Position numbers and translations under genes: made by a program
Shown: positions 22,864-36,900 of the stretch, one piece after another
Layout of the letters: the number at the start of each line of letters is the position of its first letter
Position numbering within the stretch: position 1 is the first letter of the stretch
NCBI GenBank assembly: GCA_037447655.1
Contig: JBBHKE010002483.1
Span: 1 to 51,197 of the forward strand
Reading direction: 5' to 3'
Source: Zygnema cylindricum
Taxonomy: Eukaryota > Streptophyta > Zygnematophyceae > Zygnematales > Zygnemataceae
DNA length: 51,197 nucleotides
Notes under the pieces: generated by a model
What the model was told of the DNA's origin: nothing
The model's database searches: none
Seen by the model: only the letters and a program-made list of their open reading frames with translations

Positions 22864-25800
22864 TCAAAAAACGGAGAATTGGTTTAAGCAAAAAGGGACA
22901 CGAAAAGGACGGGTCGTCTGTTTAAATTTTTGACGGAAAATTTGTGACGGAGGAAAATTGGGATTCGGAAAATATGATAGTAAAGGCGCAATATTCCGTT
23001 GATGGAATATGGAGATTGTAGAATTGTAGGGAAACCTAGATGTATTTTGACTTTCTCATGTTTATATCTGTTTTTCTCTCTCTCTCTCTTTTCCCCTTCT
23101 TTTTTTAGTTTTCTTGGATGAAATTGGAAACACGCCTCTCTTCCTATCTCTGTGAACTTTTTTTTCTTGTTTTTTACCAGAGAGTGCAAATCTTTGGCCC
23201 TGTACAAATTTTAGTGTGTTCCTGTTTAACATCATTGACACTATTTTGAGCTCCAGAGAATGAGAGAGAGTGAGAGAGAGAAAAAGAGAGAAAGAGAGAG
23301 ACAGGGTCAGACAGTGAAGAGGAGAGAGAAAGAGAGAGAAAGAGGAGAAAAGTAGAGCGAGAGGGAGAGATGGGGAGAGAGAGGGGGGGAGAGAGGCGAA
23401 GTTGCATACAAATTTTTGACCCACAATCATGTTTTGTACATCCATGCCCCTAAGTTAAACTAGGAAATTGTCAAATTGATGAGGAGAGAGGGGGAGTAGA
23501 GAGAGAAGAATAAAAGAGGAATTTTGAACGTATACTATGTTGTTCATACATCAGTTGAAATGCTGAATACTAATTCTGATACAATTCCTTTGTATGATTT
23601 CAACTTTCTCTGGCATTTTTTTTTCTTTCCCTGACTTTTTTTCTTTTTCTGACCTTTTTTTTGTGTATAGTTCATGTGCATAGAAGGAAGTTTTTGAGAA
23701 ATTGTTGCAATTTCACAGCCCTTTTGTAAGTGTGTTGGGTTAGATTTTGATTCCATAGGATGATGAGTAGGCATTCATATCAGACAAAAAAAAATGTAGA
23801 ATGGATGATCAGTTTTGTAAGGTCCTTGTAAAGTCAAATTATCTGGTTCCTCCCCCAGTACAGGAGTAGCACCTTCCCATATGTTTACCTTTGGTTCTAG
23901 TTTCATTCTCCTCCCCTCTAAAGCGACGGCTGTTTTCAACTAAACATTTATTATTGATTATTATAATTATTTTATTTTCTGGTGGGGATGCTACACTGTA
24001 TCTCAATAGTGTTAATTTTTTATATATTCTTCGCACACACGTCCGATTTTCGGTGGGAGACCGCCAATTGGAAGGTGAGAATCTTAGTTTTCAATCGCAA
24101 CCGTCGGATGGACAATTTGACGACTGTCCAAGGAGAAAAGATGTTTTTAAGTTGGAGAAAAACAACATCAACAATAACAGCGATACACGGTGTAGTTTCC
24201 AGCTCCTTTCCCAACTCTGCAACAGGACCTTCTACCCTAGAAAACACTAAAAAACCCTAAAAATGTCGCAATGATTCAGTTTCAAGCTCCTTCACTCAAA
24301 GAAAACTTCTTCCTGTTTTCGATGCCTTCTAGTTTCCTTCTCCTCCCTCATTATGCAACATTGGGTTGGAGGACATGGTCAAACGAGCAAAAGAAAGAGT
24401 GGAGTAAAGGGGAAAGAGGGAGGCCAGGCATGAACTCGAGAATGGTGGTCGAATCAAATTGGAGTAACTTTTTTGTCTTATCCTTGAAATCTAGAGTGGA
24501 TACAATACTCGTAGTTGATAACCAAGCTCTAAAATTTTGGCCCATGAGGGAGAGACGACAAGCATGTGAAAAATTAGAAAGGAAGCCCCTTGAGTTGATT
24601 GGATCGAATAATGGAAACCTTATGAGAAATAAAGTATTGAATACGTTTGTCTAGCATTATTTTTCTGTAATAAGGGTGAAGAAAACCAAAATATCCACTA
24701 AAACAAGGTGAGGAATAATAGAACATGTCAATTCCAATAGATATTGCTGGAAAGATAATAAGACAAAGACCGAGAAACGAGGGACTATGGTAGCAAGAAC
24801 GAGAGTGTTTCCAACCAAAAAAACGAAAGATAATATGAGTAAAATAATAAGAGGCAATAATAAAGTAACTCCCAAGGTAGTCGCCCGAAGAGACTGAGCC
24901 CACCCCTAGACGGGAAGGGAAGGGAAGGGAAGGGAAGGGAGACGAGAAGGGAAGCATGAAGGCGAACGGCAAGCCTACTAATGATCAAAAGGACAAAAAA
25001 AAAAGCCTAACGACCCACTATAGTGTGGAGGATGTCCACAAGGTGATCATCGAAGGCAGACAATGCGACAAAAGTAGAGGTAGGGGGTGTGCACATAAGG
25101 TAAGAGAGGTGGTGGGTGAAACACCTCCGATAAAAAAGAAAAAAGCCACAAGTCAAGAAGTATGGGGAATCAAGAAATTGGGTAAAAAACCCTACTTGAA
25201 CCGAGCGGGCACCCTACCTTAGAGATCTCCTGGGTTGGAGTATGGGTTTGGAAACCATGAGGAGAGGTGGAAGGGGGAAAGATATCGCAAGTTGACTTAA
25301 AAAAAAACTTAGACAATTGAAATTGGGGTTGGTTAATTTGTGCCAAACGATTTTTATTTTATTTTTTTTTAATACAAGTCGGCGTAGTCTTGTCCATAGG
25401 GTCGATTCTAATAGTACCATCCGCCACCGGAAGTAAAAAGCAATAAGGAGAGAGAGGTGAGGCGAGAGGAGAGAGGAGTGAGGGGAGAGGGGAGAGGAGA
25501 GAGGGGAGAGGGGAGAGGTAAGGCCGAAGGGCGCGCTTAAGAATAAGGGCGAATAAAAGTCCACCAGAAGGTCGTCGTGACAAGTGTAGGCGCTGAGTTA
25601 AGAGGAACCAAACCACTATCAGCTGAGAAAATGAGGTTATTATTCAAAGATTAAAAGTCTCTTAAAAAATTTAAGGTCCGGATAATTCGGAAAGGGACAA
25701 CCATAAACCCTACAAAAAATAATGTTCGGATCCCACCGTATTAAAGGCATTGATATTAAAGCGCGTGATACGTTTTGTCACTCAAATTGTATTATTGATA

Positions 25801-27909
25801 CATTGGTGCCAAAGCCAATTACGAGTACGCTATATTACTTTGAAGAGCGTAGCGTATAATTGATAAAATAGAAAATTGAAAATGGTTGTGTTGTCCAATT
25901 TCTTTTGACATGCTTCAAGTTTTGCATCAAACGTATTATTAAAGTGTATCAACGTGGTTTGGTAAAAATGCGATATTAAGGATTGAATGTAAAACAATTT
26001 TTCAAAATTAAGAATCTCATAAAGTTTTCAACATTGTAATGTTCAGATTTACCGACGTTAAAGAAAACATAAACCAAAACCTGTTTCGATATGGTGATAA
26101 TCTTGCAACGTTTTATCGATTTTGAGGCTTTCTATAAGAAGTTTTACGAATCAAAAAATGGAAAAAGGCAGAATGAGAGTGAAAAATCTCACACAGGATT
26201 AAACAAACAAAAATATTAGAACATTGGTGTAGTTTTGTAGTCCTTTAACCTTCCCAAGAGTCATTTCACCATAAACTGTAACAACATATAGTACAATGGA
26301 ACCCCAAATCAGTAGAATAGTTTGTGTTAAAAAAAGTCCCACATATAACAAATTATACGTAACCCCCTCTCCCCCCCCCCCCCCCCCCCCCCCTACTTTC
26401 TTGTGGTAGTATATACCTTTAACATCTAACAACATATGTGAGCGATGTTCATTCATCATGATCATTTTTTTGTCAAATTTTAGCTTTTTAGAATACTTGT
26501 TTCATGACAATGTCTAAGAATACCTTTTAAATACGTTTTTACGTGAAAGTGTTTCGTTTCGTATGAGCTATACGAACGCCTTATATAATACGAACTCATC
26601 TAATGATTTATTGACTTGCCATCAAGTGGAAACCATATGATAGTATGTTAAGTCTATCGCCCAGACCATATATGAGGATGCATATCATGCGTATAAAAAA
26701 CTAGTGGTTGAATAAGTGACAATGATGAAGCAAATGTGCCTACAATTTTTTTGTTAATCTTAATTAAAAAACAAGATAGGAAACCAATGGAGTACGAGGG
26801 TTGGCAAAATGAGGGTTGGCGCATAAAATCAAGATTTTTTAGAGTAAGGTTTGGGGCATTTAGACGAGAATAGAATAAGCAACATTGCAAGTTATACATA
26901 ATAGAATTAGGAGAAAGTCAAGTTATTTAAAAGAGAATATTTTCATTCGTTTTCTAGAAACAAGATAATAAATACACACAAGATATTTTTCGCAGTCGGT
27001 CACCATCCAAAAACAAAGATGAAGCTCACACCACAGAAGAAGGATATATGAAACATTTATTGAGAAATCTTTGGTCTATTAAGCAATATGGATTACATTT
27101 GACATTAGTTAGAAAAATTTCTTGAAATACCTCTAACAATTCCTCTCAGCTTGCTTTGGTAAGAAATAATTCCAAATGTAATTCACTTGCTATGTCTACC
27201 ATTGGCCTCGCAAATTTGATCTATCAAAAGAAAGAACATAAAAAAAGAAAATGAGGACAAATATCGCAAAATACTCTAGAATTGTGATGCAAAACAAATC
27301 AAATGTTGTAAATATTATTTACGACATGTTTGTTGGGCAACACAAAGAGTAGAATGCTCAAAATACCAAAAAATTAAAGCTAGATTGTAGTTGTTAATGG
27401 TTGACTAACATAAGAATTCAAGCTTCAAAACTTACCAAAAGCAACCTTAAAAAAAACAAAACAAAAAAAAAAATTAAAGCAACCCTAAACCTTTAGCAAC
27501 CTTCAAGCAACCCTTTATTTTTTTTTTTCAAATTCTCAACCAAGTGTAGACTCTATTTTTACTTTATGACCCCAAAAGATCCCAATAAAATTGATAATTC
27601 ATGAAAAAACATAACAGTATTTTACTTCATATATACTAGCGGTGCATAGGAAACAATTATATACTTAGTGTGGAACTCATAAATGTTCCATATGTACTAG
27701 CATTGCATAAAAACAAATTATATACTAAGATTTTAAAATCCACAAATTTCTTATCACAATTCTCAACCGTAAACCCTTCTTGGAGGCTGTCACGTCACGA
27801 CACGGCGCTGGTTAATACCTTGCCTCCAGGCTGTCATTACGTAGCACGTCATCATGGAAATTATGATGTCACGTGGCTTTGTCCAACAACAGATCGTACG
27901 ACGTCAGCG
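22864..27909. other. Intergenic region between the two convergent genes
   Basis: No gene recognised. It holds a GAGA-rich block (23260-23400), GGGAA pentamers (about 24909-24943), a GAGGGGAGA block (25440-25520), a C23 run and long AT-rich stretches. Open frames of 127 codons at 24271-24654 (+) and 88 codons at 24956-25222 (+) are not recognised and lack supporting context. The 3' UTRs of both flanking genes must begin here; no clear poly(A) signal was assigned. Confidence 0.5.
26371..26393. repeat. Poly-C run (23 C)
   Basis: An uninterrupted C run on the plus strand, preceded by CCCCCTCT. Confidence 0.95.
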
Positions 27910-30900
27910 TCACTCTAAATCTTCCGTACGTGTGTTTTCATTTTCGTCCTTTCCTAGAGCGGCAAGTTTCGTAAGTTGAGCGAGATTGCCGGCCGGCTTG
28001 GAAGCTGACGCTTGCCGGCGCCGTTTGTATCCCGCCTTGAAACACGCTTGACGGAGTTTCTTTGTGCGCTCCGCCAGTTCCGTCCCCGGCACCTCCTGTA
28101 ACCGCTTCTTCTGGTTCTCTAGCTCCTGTACGGCGTGCTGTACGGGTTCAGATGTACCTCCTTCTGGACTTTTCGCTAATTCCTGCAAAAAAGTACACCG
28201 ACTTCCATGTGAGCTTTTAAAATTCAAATGAAAAGTAATTTTAGGTAACGTTAGGTACGACAGCTGGCAGTTTGTAAATATCAATGTGTACTGTACTTTA
28301 TCTGCAAACAAACAACCCTGCCGAAGGACGCAAATCGTAATTAGAGTAAATGACGCTAATTCGGTCGCTTGAAATTTCGACTCTATCACGTCAAATAGAG
28401 TAAATGATTCTAATTTTTTTATTATTCTTAGGTAAGGTTTAATTAGCGTAAAAAAATATAATATAGGTTATTTTTAAATAGTGTGGAGTACGGACGACGT
28501 CTGACCGTGCAAAATTGTACTTTTATAAGTAAGAAGGTACAAATAATGATTTAATAGAATCATGCTCGCACGTGAAATCGCACTAAACAAAAAATCAATC
28601 ACATCGAAAAAAAATCGTTCGCATAACTCTCGTCCGTCAACAGCATCGTCGTCAGTGTGAACATTAACTGACATTCAGCACGACAAATAGTACTAGCGTC
28701 ATAATGACGTCAAAAGCATACGGACTGACAGATTTTGTGCGTCTACGTAATTTAGTGTTCATAATTTCAGCACGGATAATTATCGCCGGCATAACTCAAT
28801 ATAGAGTACTTTAATAAACTAGAGTAAACTTCCTCTGTGAAAAAGTTCTATCACATAAAGTAGAGTTCATTACTCTAATTGTTTTTTTTTTGTTTTTTTA
28901 CTCCAATTACGATTCGCGGTATACTGTACTTTTGTACCGATTTACTGGAACCGGTGGTGTACGGTCACCGACAATGAGCTGTTTTGCGTCACGTGCGAAA
29001 AATCATGCTAACCGCAGTATCGCGGGTTACGAAACACAGTATCTAGAGGGTTTATTTATACCATTCCGTACACCATCAGCTGTACTTTACGGCACGGATA
29101 GTGAGATTACGGACGCGAACATTCCGCACGTGTAATCCGTGTTTCGAGGATTTACAGTACCATCCGTAATCACTGACAATATTTTTACTGGTTCAGAGGG
29201 CAAATAAAAGTACATTAATCCGTACCCGGAACCGGTTATTGTACCATACAGTGGCATAATTTTTTCCAGTTCCGTACCGTAAACCACGCGTGTCGAGACC
29301 GTACAGCATACTTTACAACGTCGCGACACAAAGTACAGTAGCGTTTGCGATACGATACATCCGAGATATGTTTCAAAATTTGGATCCTATCATGTATCGT
29401 ATTCGCCAGTCCACGTGGCCATGAAATCCAAAGTCAACAATTCAACGTATCAAATCTTTCTTGTCCGTTCATGTGGTCGTAACGTCCAAAAGTGAATAGT
29501 ATCAGCTTGTCACGATGAGCTGGTGTCAGGCGGTTATTTCGTTAAAAACAAAATTGAAAAGTATCTGACAGTTGAAGTCGACCGACAAATATGCTGACAG
29601 TCAATATGTGCCGTATGATAGGTATCACGGCATAAGTACAATGCCGACATTTTGACGTACGGCATCATTAAAAGACAAACAGTGCGGGACCATTAAATGA
29701 TCTGACACCAGAAAACTGTGGGAACACCACAAGAACAGTGGAAATATCCGACTGAAAAGACAAAAAGTGAATCGTACCTCGACAATGCTCGTTACTCGCA
29801 CCGATAATGAATCTAAACCGTTAATCCGTACGCGTAACATTGTGCCAAAGCGTGCCACGTATGGCACGTACTCGTGTGGCATGACAGCCTGCTATATCAT
29901 GCCACATTTACACATGAATTTTCTAGAAGCACCCTTTAAAGAGACATGACATTATTACATCGGACGGTTGAGATTCACCTAGACCTGACGACTACGGAAT
30001 ATTCACGTGTCTACTCATTTTTCCGACGATTGCGAATCTCGACGGTTTGTCTTTTTTTCCGTGCCAGAGTCTGCGTACGGACACCGACAGTTCTTATTGT
30101 TCAGTCTTAAAATATACGCCTATTAAACTTTGGAGTACGTTTGTATACAGGAAATAAGAAATGTGTACGGATTACGTTGAGATGGTACAATATGGTGAAA
30201 ATAGCGAAGGAAAAAGACGAAAATAGGACCCACCTTAATAAATTTAGAGAGCCGTACGAGCTTGTTAGGTCAAAGTGCACGGCCGTTCGAAAATAAAGTA
30301 CGAAACTACGTAATACGACAAAGTATGTACGATATAGCTCACTGGTGCTGCATAATCGTGATTTTGAACAGGAGTGCGACAGATTTGCCTCCGTCCTCCG
30401 TGACAAAAAATCCTTTTTAGGGCAAAACGTACCTGTTTAAACCCAGAATACTGTAGGAGCTGTACGATTTGCCCCCCAAACGAGGGCGAAATTGGAAGTG
30501 TAATTTGTACTAACCCTAACAGCCCGGTGCGGCAGTTGACGTACGGAAATATAAACTTCTTCCCTTCCCATTCCACACAAACAGCGCAGAGTCAAACTTG
30601 TTTACAGCCGTCGAATTTTAATTTGGACGGCTAACAATTTGTTCTCGCGTTAACGGGCCACTTTTTGTTTTTTATGAAAAAAATCAGTCCTAGGGACGGA
30701 TTTGGCGTGATGTGTCGGATGACACGCTAATATCTTATTTGTGGAGTCGGCTACAAAGTACGAAAAATTGAACTGTACTTGCACAATTAATACGATCGTG
30801 ATTTTGTTCACTAGGTTTTACAGAATTTACAGAAAGCTCCAAAAGTCCAATTATGCTACAGTACAGGGAAGCGGGCATCGAAACGGCCGTATACGTCAGT

Positions 30901-33900
30901 CGGTCAGACATTGCATTCCAAGAATCCGAGATACTCAGCCGTACAGTAGCAACTCCAAATGCTTGACTCCGTGCGAGTCGTGACAAAAGTCGTTCCACTT
31001 ACTTCATGCCACGTCAAAACTTCTTCACCGACAGACAAAAAAGTCATTTTCGTCCTTAGCCATTCACTGTAGAGTTTCGACTCGGTTGCACGGGACTTCG
31101 AAACTTACGCCCGATTCAGAAATTATCGACAAGAATTGGACAAAAATGCAGACGCGTGGACAAACTCGAACCGTTCGATGTCTCTGGATTTATTCGTTAC
31201 AGTTCGGCACGCAAAGTGACAAACTCTACCGACCTCCCTCACCTCGTCCGCACCTGTATGTTATTGATGAGTCGATCCATGCTCGTGATCATTCGATGAG
31301 GCCACCGCTTCACGCCAAACTCCCGACACCGCTTCTTCAGTACGGTCAAACCGACACCGAGCGCCTGGCTCGCCCGGTTAATCGGGAGCGTGAAGTACTG
31401 CAACACGTCATCATCCGTACAAGACGTGTCAAAATCTTACAATATAACATTTTTAAACAACAAACGAAAGTTAAAAGTCCCCTACCGCTTCGCCACGCCA
31501 TCATCCGTACAAGGAAACAATGATAAAGCCACGTAAAAACAAAAAAAAAAAAAAAAACTGCTCCAAACAAATAAAATAAAAAAAGGGTAAAAGGATTAGG
31601 GTTTCGTACGGCAGAAAGCTCCTCCAGCGTCATTTCCGCAAGGCGTTCCGTTGGAGCTTTGGGAAGCAGTTGCATGCTGCTTGCCAGCTGGCCGTTCAGC
31701 GGAGCCTCCGTTTCCATGTCGCCTTCGCAAGTTCCAAAATCGCTAGAATCGCCGCCATTGGACGACGACGGACGACTCCCTTTCGGCGAAACCACCAAAC
31801 TCGTCAAATTTTCCGGCCGCTTTTGCAATAGGAGCGTGCCACGTGGCAGATCCAGCGACACCTCTTCCTGCGTCGGAATTGCCGAATTCGAATCCGACGG
31901 CACGCGTCCAGCCTTCCCGAATTCAGGAAAAACGCCGTTTACAGACGCCGATTTTGGCAATGGCGAATTTTGTCCCATTTCCTCGCAATCGGGATTATTT
32001 TTTCCTCGTCCGCCACGTGTCAAATTTTCCGCCGATTCTCTCAAATTCCAATTTTGACTTAAAGAATTTTCCAAATTTTGAGTCACATTTGTTAAAACAT
32101 TTTCCTTTTCCCCAAGGAGCGAATTCTCTCTCTCTCCTCCTCCTCCTCCTCCTACCGGCGGCAAACTAAGAGGCTGGAAAAACCCTGCATTTTGAAGATC
32201 GTTGACTTTCATTGACTTTTCAGCCTCTGCTGACGTGGCATCCAAATCTAGCTGCCACGTGGCAGTGCCTCCGGGAGATTGCCCTCCTCGACTACTCGCA
32301 CTTCCCTCCAATTCGACATTTTCGCGGTTTCCGGGAAAATTCCAAGCTCCGTTTTCCGACTCCAACCGTTTTCCCACTTCCGTTACGTGTAACGGCAGAT
32401 CCGTTGCGTGCAACTGACGGATGGCTTCCATGTGAAATTCCGTAGAACCTTCGAAAGACCTCTGAGTCGTTCCTCGGCCGATCGGGAGACTCGCAGAACA
32501 CGACACTCCGACTCCCGGAGACGTGCCATCTGCCACAGGAAAAGACAAAATAGGACGATCGATCGAGATCCGACAATCTTGATGGTCTCCGAGAGAGGCG
32601 ATCGTCGAAGATCCCGATTGTCGCAAGTTGTCCAATTGGGACGTGCCAGGTGTCAATTCCCCGTAGGAAGCGGCTCGTGGAAGACTTTGGGATCCCGGTA
32701 AATATTCGGGCGCCAGCTGGAGGGCACTCGGTTGTCGCAGCGCAGTTGCTCGGAAGTTTCTGGGACTGTTCGTTGCCAGCTGGCGTGGGGTCCACACTTG
32801 CTCGATGGCGGCGCGGGATTGGCTGTGAGAGCTCCCGGAGGGACTTGCGACGGTAGGGAGAGCTGCAGAAAAGAAACGGAAAAAGAAAAGGAAACGAGCA
32901 AAAATAAAGAAACAAATAAAATAAGGAACAAACGCAACACGAGATTCTACACGATGTAATGACAATTCATCTAGATTCAATGTATAGTCATTGTGTTTCT
33001 TGTTAGAATGTCTTAAAAAAAGGGCTAACCATATTATGCACAGAAATTTCGTTATAATAACATTAATAATCGTAGTTGATTCAGGCTTTTCATACGAAGA
33101 TTTTAAGAATTCTACCAACGCACCAAAAAATAAAGTCTATTCAGAAGAAGTACACTAGACAAATAAAATACTCATAATTAAGGAGTTAGGCGGTGGGAAA
33201 CAAATAGAGAAGGCGTGAAATCATGAAATGAGGAAAAAAGGTTTTAGTTTTCTTTGTTTGTGTGAGTGTGTGAGTGTGTGCGTGTGTGTGTTAGACTTAC
33301 CTCCATATTTTGATTTTGACCAAGAAATTTGGGAATCTTCATTAGGCCATGGAGTTCCAGTAGAACTCCGTAAAAGTTCCATCGAACAATTTTTAGCTTG
33401 GGTTGGAGTTAGAGGACAGACAGTTCCCTCCTGAATATAGAACGTGGGGAAAAATATTAGTATTTCATACAATTTCAAAAGCGAAAGCAAAAAACAAAAT
33501 GAAAAATAAGATCAAAAATGAAAACTAGCAATGATAATAAAAAAAAATCGAAAACATGAGTTTAAGAACAGAGAACATAGAAAAAATAAATCATGTAGAT
33601 ATTATTGAAATTCTCAGGTTTATTTCCCTTTTTCATGACGACACAATATCACTCAATTTATGAGACGAAAGGTACTCCCATCTAATTTTTCCTTTTTGGG
33701 TAAATTTTGCACATAAGTCTTTGAAGTTTTAACATAAAAGACTTAAAATTTAAAAAGTTTTACCTCAGGATCGCTCGGTAATACTTTTGTGGCCATTTGC
33801 TCCTCACTTCCAGCGCTCAATGTCTTCATTGAAAAAGACAAAACAGCATTGAATTTCAAAATCAGAAACAAAACATCACATCTTAGACCAGAAAACAAAA

Positions 33901-36900
33901 GAAAAACTGAATATGTAGACCCCAACCTGATTTACTGTCGTACACTATGAAGCCAACAACTGCACGAAACATAGCAGTTACAAAAAAATTGTCAAAAAGC
34001 AGAAAAGTAAAGTAATTGCTTTTGAGTGTAAAACACACTAACCTCCGTTCCCCACGACGAAGACGTATCCACTCGAGAACTTCCCGCATTCGTCCTTTCT
34101 TGTGGACTATTCCCTCTTTCAACAATCCTAAACTTACCATTCCCCAAAGCTTGAACATTTGAAAAATCTCCTTCCAACCTATTCCTACTCTCATTTCGAA
34201 CCATTTCTAGTCTCTTCTCTTCCCCCAATCCCACCATTTCCCCTCTCCTATCCTCTAACCCGATCATTTCCCCTCTTCTCCCCACTGTTTCCCCATCTTT
34301 ATTTCCAAACTTATTTCCCTCCTCTCCTCCTGACTCCTGTCTCGAAAAACCTAACTGTTGTTCATGAAATAGAGCGGAAGAAAACGAGAGATTACCGAAA
34401 TTTCCGACTCTCCCGAAATTATTTGCACCATTATTCCCGATGATTCCAACGTTTTCAAAACTCCCAATATTCGTGACGTTTCCCACATTTCCAGAATTCA
34501 CAACATTATTCCCGCCATTATTTCCACCATTATTTCTGATATTATTTCCGCCATTGTTTCCGACATTATTCCCGACGCAACAATTTCCGACGTTATTTCG
34601 GACACTGTTTCCTACCATTCCGACGATTCCGGCATTTCCGGCAATCCCAAGAGGGTCTGAGAGAGTGCCACGTGGCATCTGTTGCTGCTGTCTGAGAAGT
34701 CGGGCCACGTGTTTCTGTTTTTCTAGAAGGGAATTTTGTTGGTTTCGATGTTCCTCTGACTGAACTTGCATTTCTAAAATCGCCAAATCATGGGCGAGGA
34801 GAGGAATCGCTTGTAACGCAGGGTTTCTGCAAAGATAAAAGGAGAGGAAGTTAGAGAAGAGAAGGAAGGTAAAAGAAAAGGAAAGGAGAAAGTTAAGTTT
34901 CTGCAAAGATCAAGGGGGAAGAAGTTACAAAAGAGAAAGAACGTCTAAGAAAAGAGAAGAAAACAACCAAAAAAACAGATAAAAACCACCAAAAAAAACC
35001 TTACTTTGAGAAACAAAGTTGGGGCAACTCGCTCCTTGTCGCTTTGTACTCCGGTCCGAACCTCACCCGACTCTCCCAAGCCTCCCCCTCATACAAACTC
35101 CTCAGAGCCGACAAAAAAGCCCGCCCGTCCGCGATTCTCGGGAAACATTGAGGTGCTGACGTGGCAATGGGGACACAGCCACGTGGAGCCAAAAGGAACT
35201 CCAGCATCGAAAAACGACAAAGGCCGTTGTCGTAGTCGAGTTCGTCGTTTTGTGAGGGAGGAAGAGTAGGAGGAGGAGAGTGGGAAGGGTGGGGAGGGAG
35301 GGAGGGATGGGAGGGATGGGGGGAAGGAGGAGGAGGGCCTTCACGGGAGAGGTGGAGGCTGCGAAAGTGGGCTGGGGAGGGAAGGGAGGGAGGGAGTGAG
35401 GGAGTGTTAGTGAAAAGAAAGGGGGGAGGAAGGGGGGAGGAAGGGGAAGGGAGGGAAAGGAAGGGGAAAGGGAGGGGGGAAGGAGATAAGGAATAAAATA
35501 AGGGAGGGAAGTGTGGAAGGAGGAAGGAGGAGAGGAAAGAAGAAGGAAGATGGAGAAGAGAAAATAGCGAGGGAAAGAGGGAGGAGGAGGAGGAGTGAGG
35601 GAGGGAGAGAGGGAGGGGGACGAGGAAGAGGAGGAGGATTCAATGTAAAAGACAAAAATGGCAGTTTATTTTAAGCGAGAAATAAAATTAATGACTCTAA
35701 AAAAGGTGTTTTCGAAGGGAAAGACAAAAAAGATAAAAAAAATCAATATGAAATTCCACCTCTCTCCTGAGAATCATTTCAACGCTCACATTTTTGTCGC
35801 CTCTTTTATATTTTTCTAGTTTTAAACTTCCAAAAATTGTTTCGTTTCAACTTATTTTCCATCACAGATCCCAACAGCGCAAAAAAAGTAAATTTGAAAA
35901 TTATATATAAACAAAAAGTATATATATACAAAAATGAAAATTTCCAATGATCACTTGTTTGCACTACATTCTCCACCAAGTTAAACAATCCTTTTTTTTT
36001 TCTACTTCTTTCTAATTAGCTTTTTGATTGTTTTCTACTTTTTTAAATTCAAAAAATCACAAATTTAGTCCTTTTTGTCCTTTCCCAAAAATCCAATTTT
36101 CTCATCTCCAAATTTTCTAGTTTCCGTTTGTCCCAAAAACACAAAATCCTCGAATCCTTCCAAAAAAAAAAAAATCTATAAAAAAAAAAAAAAAAAAAGA
36201 CCCAAAAAAAAAAATCTAAAAAAAATAAAAAAAAAATTAAAAAATTAAAAGAAGGAAAAAAAGACACTCTAAAAAACAAAATTTTAAAACAAAATTTTAA
36301 AAAAAACAAAAAAAAAAAAAAAACCCCAAACCCTAAAAAAAAAAAAAAAAAAAACTATAAAAAAAAGGAAAAAAAAAGACCCATAAAAAACTATCTTAAA
36401 TCCATAAAAAAAAACTTAGATCATTCAAAGAAGGAAAAACAAACCCTCTCAAAAACAAAATTTTCAAACAAAATTTTGAAAAAAACAAAAAAAAAAAAAT
36501 GATTCTTATCAAAACACATGAATACAACAAATGTATTCCTGGATCCAATATAACTGTTTTTTTGTCACATATTTTAGAAAATACACTCCAAAAATTTCCG
36601 AAAACTTTACCGAGATGCAATCCATAGAAAAAAAAAAAAAAAAAAAAAACAAAACAATAAGTTGCTGAAAAAAACCTTCTTCTGAAAAAAAAATTGCCTC
36701 AAAAAATATGTGGATATATCCCCAAAACTTTTCAAAAATAGAAAAACTTACACATTTAGTATGATGTTTTACTAAAATTTTGGAAAAATTAACTTCATCT
36801 TGACACAAATACTTCAATTTTTTTTTTAAGTTACAGAAATATATTTTTTTTGGGAAAAAAATACCTGAATTCCCTTTACTTTGGTATACAAATAGCTCTA

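Noticed and set aside
24271-25222. Two plus-strand frames (127 and 88 codons) in the convergent intergenic region
   Set aside because: Unrecognised, no supporting splice or repeat context; likely chance.
36320-36345. CCCTAAA-like words suggesting an interstitial telomeric repeat
   Set aside because: Only one or two units within A-rich DNA; not an array.
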